The position numbers and the translations under genes were made by a program. Shown here in pieces: positions 10,651 to 19,195 of a stretch of 64,000 nt of DNA. The notes below the pieces were generated by a model. That model saw nothing but the letters and a program-made list of their open reading frames with translations, did no database searches and was not told where the DNA came from. Origin of the DNA: Hondaea fermentalgiana (lineage: Eukaryota; Sar; Bigyra; Thraustochytrida; Thraustochytriidae); NCBI GenBank assembly GCA_014084085.1, contig NPFB01000017.1, positions 67,282-131,281 on the forward strand, written 5' to 3'. How positions within the stretch are numbered: position 1 is the stretch's first letter; each line of letters begins with the position of its first letter.

Positions 10651-11675
10651 CGACCGGCGGCCCGAGCCGCTCCGCCGCGCCCACCTCTGCCCGCGCCTCC
10701 CTGCCGGACGGACCTCGCGCGGCTCGCGTGCGCGAACGAACGAACTATCGATCGATCGATCGAACGAATACCCGTTTTGCTTCGAGGATGCGCGATGAAG
10801 GCGCCACGAATCGCCGATCCCCGGCCTTTCCGCGCCCAAGCGGCCAGCCAGTTCGCTCGCTCGCCCGCCGAGAGACGCGCGGGCACGCTCGCGCGCGCGC
10901 GCGCACGCGACGCAGGTCGAGCGCCCGGGTCCCTCGCGTCCGCGTCCTCGCCGCGCGAGATCTGCGCGAGGCTCCTGCTCGGTCTGCCTGCCTGCACTGG
11001 CGAAGCGGGTCTGCCGCGCCCTCGCCGCCGCCTCCTCGCCGAGCAGGCGGCCGCGACTACAAGTTTGCGCAGAGACCCGCGGGTTGCTTGCTCATCAACG
11101 GATACTTGGCTTGCCTTGCCTTCAGAGCTAGTTAGTTCGTTGACGGAGCGCACGACGCATGCACGCGGAGGAGGAGAATCGCGGAGCCCGAGCAGGCCCC
11201 GCGAGCTCCAACGAACGTTTGGCCGGGCGTGAGCGTGTCGATAACGTCGCGGCTGCGAGCGCCCGCCATCGGGAGTGAGGGAGAGGGCGATGATGGATGG
11301 ATGGATTCACGGACGGATGGAGGCCTGGGGGGTGCGTGCTCGGCCAGCAGCGCGTGCCTGTGAGAGAGAGAAGTATAAATGTGAGTACCGACGACCGGAA
11401 GTCTTGCTGAGAGCGGCGACGGTTACGCGCTGCTCACCGGTCACGCGCCGTGTCGTGAGAAAAGGTGCATCGTCCCGCTGAAGCGACAAGAGAATTGTCG
11501 TGGGAGAGGAAGGGGAAGAGGTCGATGTCGAGCGTCAGTCAAGATCCGTTCGCTTCATGGTTACAAACAAGAAAAATCAAGCTGCATGTTGATATTTACT
11601 TATCTAAACAAAAAAAAATTGGTGGCGACACCAGAGAATTTCTATAAAAGGAAAAGTCAACGGTCTCGCATCAGA
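10651..11675. other. Intergenic region between UBE2S start and SDR 3' end
   Basis: GC-rich, CpG-rich sequence with (CG)n-like runs near 10890-10910 and a palindromic ATCGATCGATCG tract at 10747-10763, about 100 bases upstream of the UBE2S start. No gene supported. Confidence 0.5.
10747..10763. promoter_or_regulatory. CGATCGATC-type palindromic tract upstream of UBE2S
   Basis: Self-complementary CGAT repeat 97-113 bases upstream of the UBE2S ATG. Same motif class as at 7670 and 40318. Function inferred. Confidence 0.3.
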
Positions 11676-12665
11676 TCAGTTCGAGACCACGGCATCGTCC
11701 TTTTGTTCCTCCGTCTTAGAAGGGGGATTGTAGGCTTCAAGAGCTTTCATGAAGCGCTCCGTGACCTCCGGAGGCGTTTCGGTTGATTTATGCAAATGTT
11801 TGGGCTGTGTGAGCGTGTCCAAATAAAGCTGACCAGTCTCAATGTTTGAACCAGAGGTCGTGGCCAAGAAGCAAATGCCTTCAGCGCCCTCCCAGGGTGT
11901 GCGCATGGGCGAGAGCAGCCACTTGGAGAATGAGCCGTACGCCTTGTCCACTCCGGGGGTCGCGGTCCAGCCGGGATGCACCGTGGCAATCTTCACCTTG
12001 CCGAGAGACTTGGCCCACTCCTCTGCCACGGCCACCTGGGCGCGTTTGGCCTTGGCATAGGTGATTTGACCATCAAAACCCTTCTCAGGACCCTTGAGAA
12101 GCTCGTCAAACTCGTAGAGCTTGGCGTTGTACATGCCTCCGCTCGTCGTGACAACGATGCGCGGGTCGTCAGATTTCTCCAGCAGCGGAAGCATAAGTTT
12201 ACCCATGTGGTACATGCCATAGAGAAAATGGCACGCAAAGGTCAGCTCGACACCTTCGTCTGTCAAGACCTTTTTGTCGAGCAGAGCGCCTGCATTGCAG
12301 ACAAGTCCATCGACCTTGGACTCCTTTTCGGCTACCTCTGACGCAGCCTGGTGCACGCCACTGTACAAAGACATGTCTGCAATAACGAGGCGGACATCCT
12401 CCGCCTGGCGTTCTTTGTGCGCTTCGCAGATTTCCTTGCGCGCATCCTCGGCACGATCCTTGCTGCGGCAGACCATGTAGACGCGTGCGCCTCTCTTAAA
12501 CAAGTGACCGGCCACCTCTTTGCCGATACCACTGTTGCTGCCCGTCACCACATAAACGCGACCCGTCAGGTCGGCGCTCAAGTCTGGTCTTGGTGCCTTG
12601 GCGTAGCCCTTCTCGGTGAAGTTCTTGCGCCCGTAGTTGTAGAACGCCATGACGCGCGACAGCAT
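11676..12665 (-). CDS. Short-chain dehydrogenase/reductase, DHRS12-like
   Basis: A 329-residue single-exon protein. The nucleotide-binding motif T-G-S-N-S-G-I-G is at 41-48, N-A-G at about 120, and the catalytic Y-x-x-x-K is Tyr203/Lys207 (Y-A-K-A-K). H-P-G-W follows, as in classical SDRs. The N-terminal lead-in before the Rossmann fold, the P-F/F-D-G..Y-A..K-R block and the H-P-G-W..T-P-G-V block resemble DHRS12 and retinol-dehydrogenase-like enzymes. It should use NAD(P)(H) on a hydrophobic carbonyl or alcohol; the substrate cannot be read from sequence. No obvious signal peptide or C-terminal membrane helix. Confidence 0.88.
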   Translation of the reverse strand: MLSRVMAFYNYGRKNFTEKGYAKAPRPDLSADLTGRVYVVTGSNSGIGKEVAGHLFKRGARVYMVCRSKDRAEDARKEICEAHKERQAEDVRLVIADMSLYSGVHQAASEVAEKESKVDGLVCNAGALLDKKVLTDEGVELTFACHFLYGMYHMGKLMLPLLEKSDDPRIVVTTSGGMYNAKLYEFDELLKGPEKGFDGQITYAKAKRAQVAVAEEWAKSLGKVKIATVHPGWTATPGVDKAYGSFSKWLLSPMRTPWEGAEGICFLATTSGSNIETGQLYLDTLTQPKHLHKSTETPPEVTERFMKALEAYNPPSKTEEQKDDAVVSN

Positions 12666-13422
12666 CTTGCCCGAAATCGTCCCTTGCCTTGCCGTGCCTT
12701 TCCGTCCCGTCCTCGTCCCACTCCCCTTGCTGCGTTCTACGCTCCGAGCCTTTCTGCTTCTTCTGTGATCTCGATCGCGTTCTGCTCTCTCGCTCGGCCG
12801 CCCGAGTGCGTGCTTTCCGCGCGCTTGGTCTGGTCTGCGAGGCGGTGAGCCCTTTGGCGAACGAGCTTGGACCCAGCCGCGAGATTCTTGCCGGACCTCC
12901 TCCTCCTCCTCCTCCTCGACCCAGTGCCACGAGCTCTCTCTGCTCCGCTTCGTAGGTGGCTTTCTGCACAGCTTCGCCGCCGCGTCTCGCTCGAACTCCG
13001 CCGGCTTCGGTCCGCGTCACTCGACGCTCCGCCCGCGCCACGCTCGCCTCCGCGTCGACCGCTCGCAACAGGCTAAGAGCGCAGAGCTTCGCCGTTTAGC
13101 AAGCAAGCAAGCAAGCAAGCGAAGCCGGTTCTTTGCTTCGTCGTCACCTGGCTAGGCAAGCCAGGCGAATACAGAAGTCTTCGGGGCTACCAGGTCGTTC
13201 AAGACTGGATGGCTGACGACAACGCCGACGCCGAACTGGAGAGCGAGCATGGAAATGGCATAATGATCAAATTGATGGAAAGATTTGCACAGTGCGCCCA
13301 AAAGGCTGCTATTCTCTGCGCTCGTGGTGATTGACATACGCCGATAGCTGATTGGCTAATGGCATTGGAAACATACACGTTTCTTACTCTGAACAAGCGA
13401 TCGGTGATGGTAATGATCACGG
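12666..13422. other. Intergenic; upstream of SDR gene
   Basis: Holds the promoter/5' UTR of the minus-strand SDR gene and the 3' flank of the next minus-strand gene. A (CAAG)n run lies near 13097-13121. No gene seen. Confidence 0.5.
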
Positions 13423-14589
13423 TCAATTGGGGGGAGGGGGGGCCACTTTTGTAGAGACAGTGCTCTTGTGCGGATCATCGACGACGCGGACAGAGCGTCT
13501 GTAAAGCGAAAACAAGATTCCGGCAATAAGCCCGCCAATGACGCCGACAGGAATCCAGATCTTGCAGTCAGGACACGACGCAGAGTCTTTAGAACCAGGC
13601 GTTGTTGGATCGTCCGTAATGCTATCGATATCTGAAGCGTCTGAATTAATATCAGTATCTGGGTCTTCGACTGGGTCTTCGACTGGGTCTTCGACAATAA
13701 TCTCGATTCTTGACATGAGATCATCGATTTCCTCGTCCTCAAAGGTCCCGTTTTTACATCGACTGCAATCCTTGTTTCCACAGCGTGTTGTGGGGCAATT
13801 GGGCTTCTTGATGTCCTTTTCGCCGGTTGAGGCATCGTCTTCAACGCACCAAAAGTGGCAAGTGTGGACCTTGACGTCGTCGTCACGACTCCCGACCACG
13901 TACTGATAGATTGCAATCGCCAATGTGGTCTTGTCAGACGCAGGCGAGCACATTTGCTCGCATCCGTACTCGGTGTATTCCGTGATATATGAAGCTGTAG
14001 TAGACGCGATACTTTTTGATACGCTGCTTGTCAACGTCGTCGAAGTAACGTATTCGCCACTAACGTGACCAAGATCCAAAGAGAAAGACCCGCCCTTTGA
14101 GACGGCCTCGCTCACAATCTCCTCAACCTCAGTGGTATACTCGTGACCGGTCGTTAATTCCACACCCCTAACGTAGGATGCTGTTCCTCCCGGAGGCCCA
14201 TAGTGAACGAGGACCCACTTGCCGCAAAAGTCGCCAGAAGTTGAGAAGGGCTTCGGTGTTGGCTTTGGTGTTGGAAATGGCGTAGGCGCAGGCGTAGGAC
14301 GCTTGCAACAGCAATACTTTTCTTGCCATGCCTTGCCACAGTAATTCCAATTCCATGCAAGACCAGAGTATGTGCATCGTCCGCAACTAAACTTATCAGA
14401 GCCACCATGTGCTTGCTCAGCATGCTCTGCTGATGTATGACAGCCTGTCCACCAGCAATCAGAGGGGCAGGCGCTCTTCGAGTGACTGCAGGCGCCTGAA
14501 GTGCTCGTAATGAATGAAATGACAAGCAACGCGGCAACAAAGGTTGCCGCTGCACCTCTGATGCCGCGCCTTGGTGCATTCGCGCCCAT
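13423..14589 (-). CDS. Type I membrane protein with Cys/Trp-rich ectodomain (copy A)
   Basis: A 388-residue protein from the first ATG (14589). Residues ~10-35 form a hydrophobic signal peptide. Then comes a compact Cys/Trp-rich module of ~70 residues: C-P-S-D-C-W-W, G-C-H-T-S, C-G-R-C-T-Y-S-G-L-A-W, ending E-K-Y-C-C-C. A Pro/Thr linker follows, then a second region of ~150 residues rich in Ser/Thr beta-strand-like sequence with further paired Cys. One membrane helix lies near the C-terminus (I-W-I-P-V-G-V-I-G-G-L), followed by a short tail. The first module is shared with the proteins at 16148 and 19196 and the pseudogene at 17495. I do not recognise the family. A cell-surface or secretory-pathway role is inferred from topology. 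Confidence 0.7.
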   Translation of the reverse strand: MGANAPRRGIRGAAATFVAALLVISFITSTSGACSHSKSACPSDCWWTGCHTSAEHAEQAHGGSDKFSCGRCTYSGLAWNWNYCGKAWQEKYCCCKRPTPAPTPFPTPKPTPKPFSTSGDFCGKWVLVHYGPPGGTASYVRGVELTTGHEYTTEVEEIVSEAVSKGGSFSLDLGHVSGEYVTSTTLTSSVSKSIASTTASYITEYTEYGCEQMCSPASDKTTLAIAIYQYVVGSRDDDVKVHTCHFWCVEDDASTGEKDIKKPNCPTTRCGNKDCSRCKNGTFEDEEIDDLMSRIEIIVEDPVEDPVEDPDTDINSDASDIDSITDDPTTPGSKDSASCPDCKIWIPVGVIGGLIAGILFSLYRRSVRVVDDPHKSTVSTKVAPPPPN

Positions 14590-16147
14590 CGTTACTTCCA
14601 AAGCCCCCGAGTCTCGAAGATGGTGTTGCCCTTCGTCACAACGTTCGAGGTTTGCTGAAATCGAAGCATGGCTGTGCGGGTGTCGAGGCTTTAAATGAGA
14701 AGCCCCTTAAATTTTGCTTTGCGGAGGTACGACCAGCCTCGTCACGACCAGTCAAGTCTCTTTAACTTCAAAAAAAGTCCCCAGCTTATTGTCATTGCAG
14801 AGAAACTGTAAGTAGCGCCTAAGTGCTTGCTATCCAGCTGAGAGTCCAGCGCCAAATCTACAATTAGGGCCGAGAGATTCTTTCACGTGCGCGGGTCCGC
14901 GGAGAACGTTCAACTATCTTCTTCTTCTTGCGCTCTCGCTACTGCCATTGAAGGCCGCGCGAGGCCTCCAGCTCTTTGCACTAGCTGTCAAGCATTTCTT
15001 TAGCATTCGTAGCTCTCAGCTCCTTGTCACATAGATTTAGCACCTGCATCATTATGATCTTCACCGCAGCGCGCTGTCAGTCGGCGATTCGATCCATCGC
15101 CCGCCGGTCTGGTTGGTCTTGCACTCTCACTACTGCCATTGAAGGCGGCGCGAGGCCTCCAGCTCTTTGCACTAGCTGTCAAGCATTTCTTTAGCATTCG
15201 TAGCTCTCAGCTCCTTGTCACATAGATTTAGCACCTGCATCATTATGATCTTCACCGCAGCGCGCTGTCAGTCGGCGATTCGATCCATCGCCCGCCGGTC
15301 TGGTTGGTCTTGCACTCTCACTACTGCCATTGAAGGCGGCGCGAGGCCTCCAGCTCTTTGCACTAGCTGTCAAGCATTTCTTTAGCATTCGTAGCTCTCC
15401 TTGTCACATAGATTTAGCACCTGCATCATTATGATCTGCACCGCAGCGCGCTGTCAGTCGGCGATTCGATCCATCGCTCGCTCGTTTGGTTGATTGATTG
15501 GCAGGCTGATACTTCCGTCGGTGACACTTCTCAATACGACAAATCATCGTGCTAGGAATGATACTAGTAGATGGAAAGGCTGACCTCCGATTGTGTCTGT
15601 TTGCACAAGTTGAGCCGGTTCAGGCCTGCTAATTAGGGTCCATAGCTTGCTCGCAGCAGCAGCTGCAGCGCGTGCAGCACAGCAGCCACAGCCAGCCGCC
15701 TGGCAGCTAGCCGTGCCGCTGCTGTGGCCGCTTCCGCTGGAAGTCTGAGCGATAGGCAGAATGGCAGCGACAGCGACCATGACGACTACGAGTGGCGACT
15801 GGGCGCACGTGTGGTCGGTTGCTTGAATGGTCTGCGCGCGTGCGTGCGCTCGCGCGTGCGTAGGTGCAGCGCTGATGAAAATGGCAGTGGACGCCAAAAT
15901 TTGCGGTCCAAGAAGTTTGATGATTGTCTTGTCACGCTGCGCGTGGCTTTATGCACACCGTGCCAATACCCAAGCGGGAGAAGAAAAACTCTTACATTTT
16001 AGGCATGACGGGCAGGCAGGTATGAGGGATTGATGAGGTTAGGTTCGTGGCGACGATGCATTCCTGATAGATGAGTCGTGACGACTCGCAGCCATACTTG
16101 CAGACCCGTAACACCCAGGCGCGACTCCTTCCTTTTCTTAGCAGGCC
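14590..16147. other. Divergent intergenic region A/B with tandem repeats
   Basis: Between the divergent starts of genes A and B. Its middle third is the 191-bp tandem array (14941-15480). The rest presumably holds the two promoters. No gene supported. Confidence 0.5.
14941..15480. repeat. 191-bp tandem repeat, about 2.8 copies
   Basis: Units begin at 14941, 15132 and 15323 with the sequence ACTGCCATTGAAGG. Copies 1 and 2 are near-identical. Copy 3 has a 5-nt deletion around GTAGCTCTCCTTG and a few substitutions. A single diverged unit lies in block 2 at about 18085-18360. Confidence 0.92.
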
Positions 16148-16654
16148 ATGATCGGCCCGAGACTGTACGTTGTCGCTTCTGTCATAGCGGCGCACACGTT
16201 GGCTCGAGCAGCCGCGCAATGTAGTTATGCGAAAGAGGCTTGCCCGTCAGAGTGCTGGTGGTCGTCGTGCTATCAGACGACAGATCATGCTGTGCAAGCT
16301 GAAGGAGGCCCAGAGAAGGTCGAATGCAGTCTCTGCTCGTATTCTGGTGTGGCGTGGGACTGGAATTTCTGCTTTGCGGCATGGACAGAGAAATATTGCT
16401 GCTGCGAAATCACGCCTGCGCCAACACAAGCTCCGTGGATTGCACTAGTAGCAGCTATTGTTGGTGTTTGCGGTCTTGCGCTTGTCGTGGGGGCCATCTT
16501 TATGTGCTGTAATCCATGGAAGCAAGACGCACCGGGATCAGCCTCGACAGGCGAAGGCTCTCGCAATAAATCGCTCGAAAATAAGACGAAGGATGAAAGA
16601 ATCAAGAGCAAAGGCTCGAACCGCCCAACGTACGATCTTTCGAACAAATTCTGA
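16148..16654 (+). CDS. Small type I membrane protein with Cys/Trp-rich ectodomain (copy B, truncated tail)
   Basis: 168 residues: signal peptide (1-~25), Cys/Trp module (C-P-S-E-C-W-W ... C-S-L-C-S-Y-S-G-V-A-W-D-W-N ... E-K-Y-C-C-C), very short P-A-P-T-Q-A-P linker, one membrane helix, then a ~55-residue basic tail. Compared with its paralogue at 19196, two bases are missing after 16617, so the reading frame shifts and stops at 16654. The ectodomain and membrane anchor are intact and may still function. The rest of the tail remains readable out of frame to 17048. Confidence 0.7.
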   Translation: MIGPRLYVVASVIAAHTLARAAAQCSYAKEACPSECWWSSCYQTTDHAVQAEGGPEKVECSLCSYSGVAWDWNFCFAAWTEKYCCCEITPAPTQAPWIALVAAIVGVCGLALVVGAIFMCCNPWKQDAPGSASTGEGSRNKSLENKTKDERIKSKGSNRPTYDLSNKF

Positions 16655-17048
16655 CGCGGACCGCCATTCTGTCTCGACTCACACGACCAGCAATCACTCC
16701 TCCCCAGAAGTCTCGGTAGGTGATGCAGACCTCGATGTGGATTCTGAAGCGGCAGCCGAAGATCCCGCGGTCACGCATTCAGTGCCTCCTCGGCGCGGTG
16801 CGATGTCGACAGAGCTTCCCAGTGCTTCACAGCAGGGTCGACAAAGATCAGACCGACGGCGATCGGATTTCACAGAGAGGTCATCCGCGAGCCGACTTTC
16901 ATCGAATGCAAGATCTTCTGGCCTTGACCCGAATTATGCGAATCAAAGGGAACTCGAGGTCGCCTGTGACGATGCTTCGACTGCACAAGACACAAGCCTT
17001 GGGGCTTATTGGACCGAAAAAATGAAGTGGACCTTCCCGAAGACCTGA
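16618..17048 (+). pseudogene. Out-of-frame remnant of the copy B cytosolic tail
   Basis: In the next frame the sequence reads R-T-A-Q-R-T, H-S-V-S-T-H, V-G-D-A-D-L-D-V-D-S-E-A-A, matching the tail of the 19196 protein closely until about 17009, where similarity ends. It was joined to copy B before a 2-bp deletion. Confidence 0.8.
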
Positions 17049-17494
17049 TGTCAGGCGGGAAGTTGATCTGAGAGCGACGAATTACCGATAATGAATATCG
17101 AAGGGGCACGATACGAGAACAACACATCGACCCACGCCGTGGGAACGCACGGAGTTGAGGACCAGCACAAGGCCACGCCATAAGTCCGCGCCGAACTTGT
17201 TTCGCGCTCGAAGTTGGATAAGTACAAATTTAGACCTACTTTGTAAGTTGGACCAGGATCGCGACTTGGGAAAAATGAGCCGAAAGACCTGGCGGCGGCC
17301 AAAATCGATGCCAGAAGCCGGCAGAATAGAAAACTACCGAGATATAACGAATCATTGAAGCTGACTCCGAGCAGCGGCGTGAGAAGCTTCCAGCCTACTT
17401 TCCCGGTTCGTGCTAGCCACGAAGCGAATTATCTTTTACATTCAGTGAATTCCCCTCCTCCTTTTCATTCTTTCTTGTCTCTGATGGATCACCG
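17049..17494. other. Junction between duplication blocks
   Basis: Unique sequence separating block 1 and block 2. No gene supported. Confidence 0.5.
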
Positions 17495-17761
17495 TTAACC
17501 AAACAGCAATACATTTCTTGCCATGTCTTGCCACAGTAATTCCAAGACCAGAGTATGTGCATCGTCTGCAACTAACTTGTCAGAGCCACCATGTGCTTGC
17601 TCAGCATGATCTGCTGATGTATGACAGCCTGTCCACCAGCAATCAGAGGGGCAAGCGCTCTTCGAGTGACTGCAGGCGCCTGAAGTGCTTGTAATGAATG
17701 AAGTGACAAGCAACGCTGCGACAAAGCTTGCCGCTGCACCTGATGCCACGCCTCGGTGCAT
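17495..17761 (-). pseudogene. Pseudogene of copy A (A')
   Basis: From an ATG at 17761 it encodes a signal peptide and the first half of the Cys/Trp module, nearly identical to gene A through G-G-S-D-K. There a 1-nt deletion shifts the frame, and a 10-nt deletion follows within the module. Similarity to gene A ends near 17501, so the linker, second domain and membrane anchor are absent. A broken 5' fragment carried by the duplication. Confidence 0.85.
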
Positions 17762-18178
17762 TCGCACGCATCGTTGCTTCCAAAGCCCCCGAGGCTCAGA
17801 GATGGATGATGTTGCACTTCGTCGGGGTTTGCTTAAAAATCGAATAGAAGCATGGCTGTGCGGGTGTCGAGGCTTGAAACGAGAAGCCTCTTAGAATTTG
17901 CTTCCGGAGGTACGACCAACCTCGTCACGACCAGTCAAGTCTTTTAACTTCGAAAAAGGTTCCCTATACTCATTGTTATTGCAGAAAAATTGTAAGTAGC
18001 GCCCGCCTAACAGATTCTTTCACGTGCTCGGGTTCGCGGAGAAGGTTTAACAATACATCTATCTTCTCCTTCTTGCACTCTCGCTTCTGCCATTGAAGGC
18101 CGCGCGAGACCTCCAGCTTTCTGCTCTCGCTGCTGCTGCTGCTGCTGATGCTGGCCTGCCGCTTCTCGCCGCTCCCGC

Positions 18179-18180
<2 letters not shown>

Positions 18181-18213
<33 letters not shown>
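18181..18213. repeat. (CTG)11 microsatellite
   Basis: Eleven perfect CTG triplets inserted inside the block 2 copy of the 191-bp unit; a shorter run lies at 18130-18146. Absent from block 1 units. Confidence 0.9.
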
Positions 18214-18214
<1 letters not shown>

Positions 18215-18892
18215 CTGCTGGACACCGGCGTGTGTGTGCTGCCAGTCAAGCAATTTTTCTTGGCATTCGTTGCTCTCCTCATCACGGAGTTTTTGCACTT
18301 GCATGAGTATTATCTGCACCGCAGCGGCGTCCGTCGGTGGTTCGATCCATCGCTTGATCGTTCGATTGCTTTCAAACTTGGTTGGCTGATACGATTCCTC
18401 CGTCGGTAACATTTCTCATTACTGCAAGTCATGGTGCTAGGAATGATGGAAATGGTGGCTTGCAAAGTAGACCGGCCGCACGATTTCCTCGAACCACCCC
18501 CACCCCTTCCCTTGTCGTTCAAGAAATCCCTTGTCTTGCCACTCACGGCGACAGCCCAGAGCAATACTTTCTACGTGTGCACCTCCGAGTGTGTCTCTTT
18601 GCACAAGTCGAGCCGGTTCAGGCGTGCTTGACCGTCGGGGCCCACAGCTTGAGCCGGCTCGGCCAGGGGGACTGGCTGCTGTGCAGCGCGTGCAGCGCGT
18701 GCAGCGCGTGCCAGCCACTGCCACTCATTCGCCAGGCATGCTGCCCGTGCCGCCGCTGCCCGTCCGCTGCTGTCCTGCCGCTTCCGCTTTCACTGCTAGT
18801 CGTGCCGCTGCTGTGCCCGCTTGGCAGCGACACTACGAGTGGGGGCTAGGCGCGAGACGCGCACGTGTGCTAGGTTGCTTGAATGGTCTGAG

Positions 18893-18893
18893 C

Positions 18894-18923
<30 letters not shown>
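18893..18923. repeat. (GCGT)n microsatellite
   Basis: Seven or more GCGT units. A shorter, irregular version is at the equivalent site in block 1 (15836-15862). Confidence 0.85.
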
Positions 18924-18925
<2 letters not shown>

Positions 18926-19195
18926 GCGCGAACGTGCGTGATGATAGAGGGCGCCGACGTCTGCAGCTGCAGCTGTCAAGCTCTCCGGGCGTGGCTTTGT
19001 GCACACCGTGCTGATGGAAGTTGAAAAGTAACATTTGCTCTCACTTTTGGCATGACGGGCAGGCAGGCAGTCATGAGCGATTAACGAATCAGCAGCGTGA
19101 CGCCGATGCATTCCTATAAGACGAGTCCTGACGCCTCGCAGCCATTGCAAACCCCTAACATCCAGGCGACGGCTTCTTCCTTTTCTTAGCAGGCC

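Larger units (their letters stand above)
14307..17009. repeat. Segmental duplication, block 1
   Basis: About 2.7 kb containing the 5' half of gene A (minus), the 191-bp tandem repeats, and gene B (plus). It recurs in the same order and orientation as block 2 (17501-20188), with unit spacing about 3.19 kb. Matching anchors include the Cys-rich modules, the GTGCTAGGAATGAT segment and the sequence ahead of gene B. Confidence 0.85.
17768..19195. other. Intergenic region A'/B'
   Basis: Counterpart of 14590-16147. Contains CTG and GCGT microsatellites and the GTGCTAGGAATGAT segment shared with block 1. No gene seen. Confidence 0.5.

Noticed and set aside
13423..14160. Pore-forming-toxin-like reading of the Ser/Thr-rich second domain of copy A
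   Set aside because: Only the alternating Ser/Thr pattern hints at it; no family motif supports the idea.
15095..15115. Box B-like GATTCGATCC in each 191-bp unit
   Set aside because: No partner box A or cloverleaf; not a tRNA-derived repeat on this evidence.
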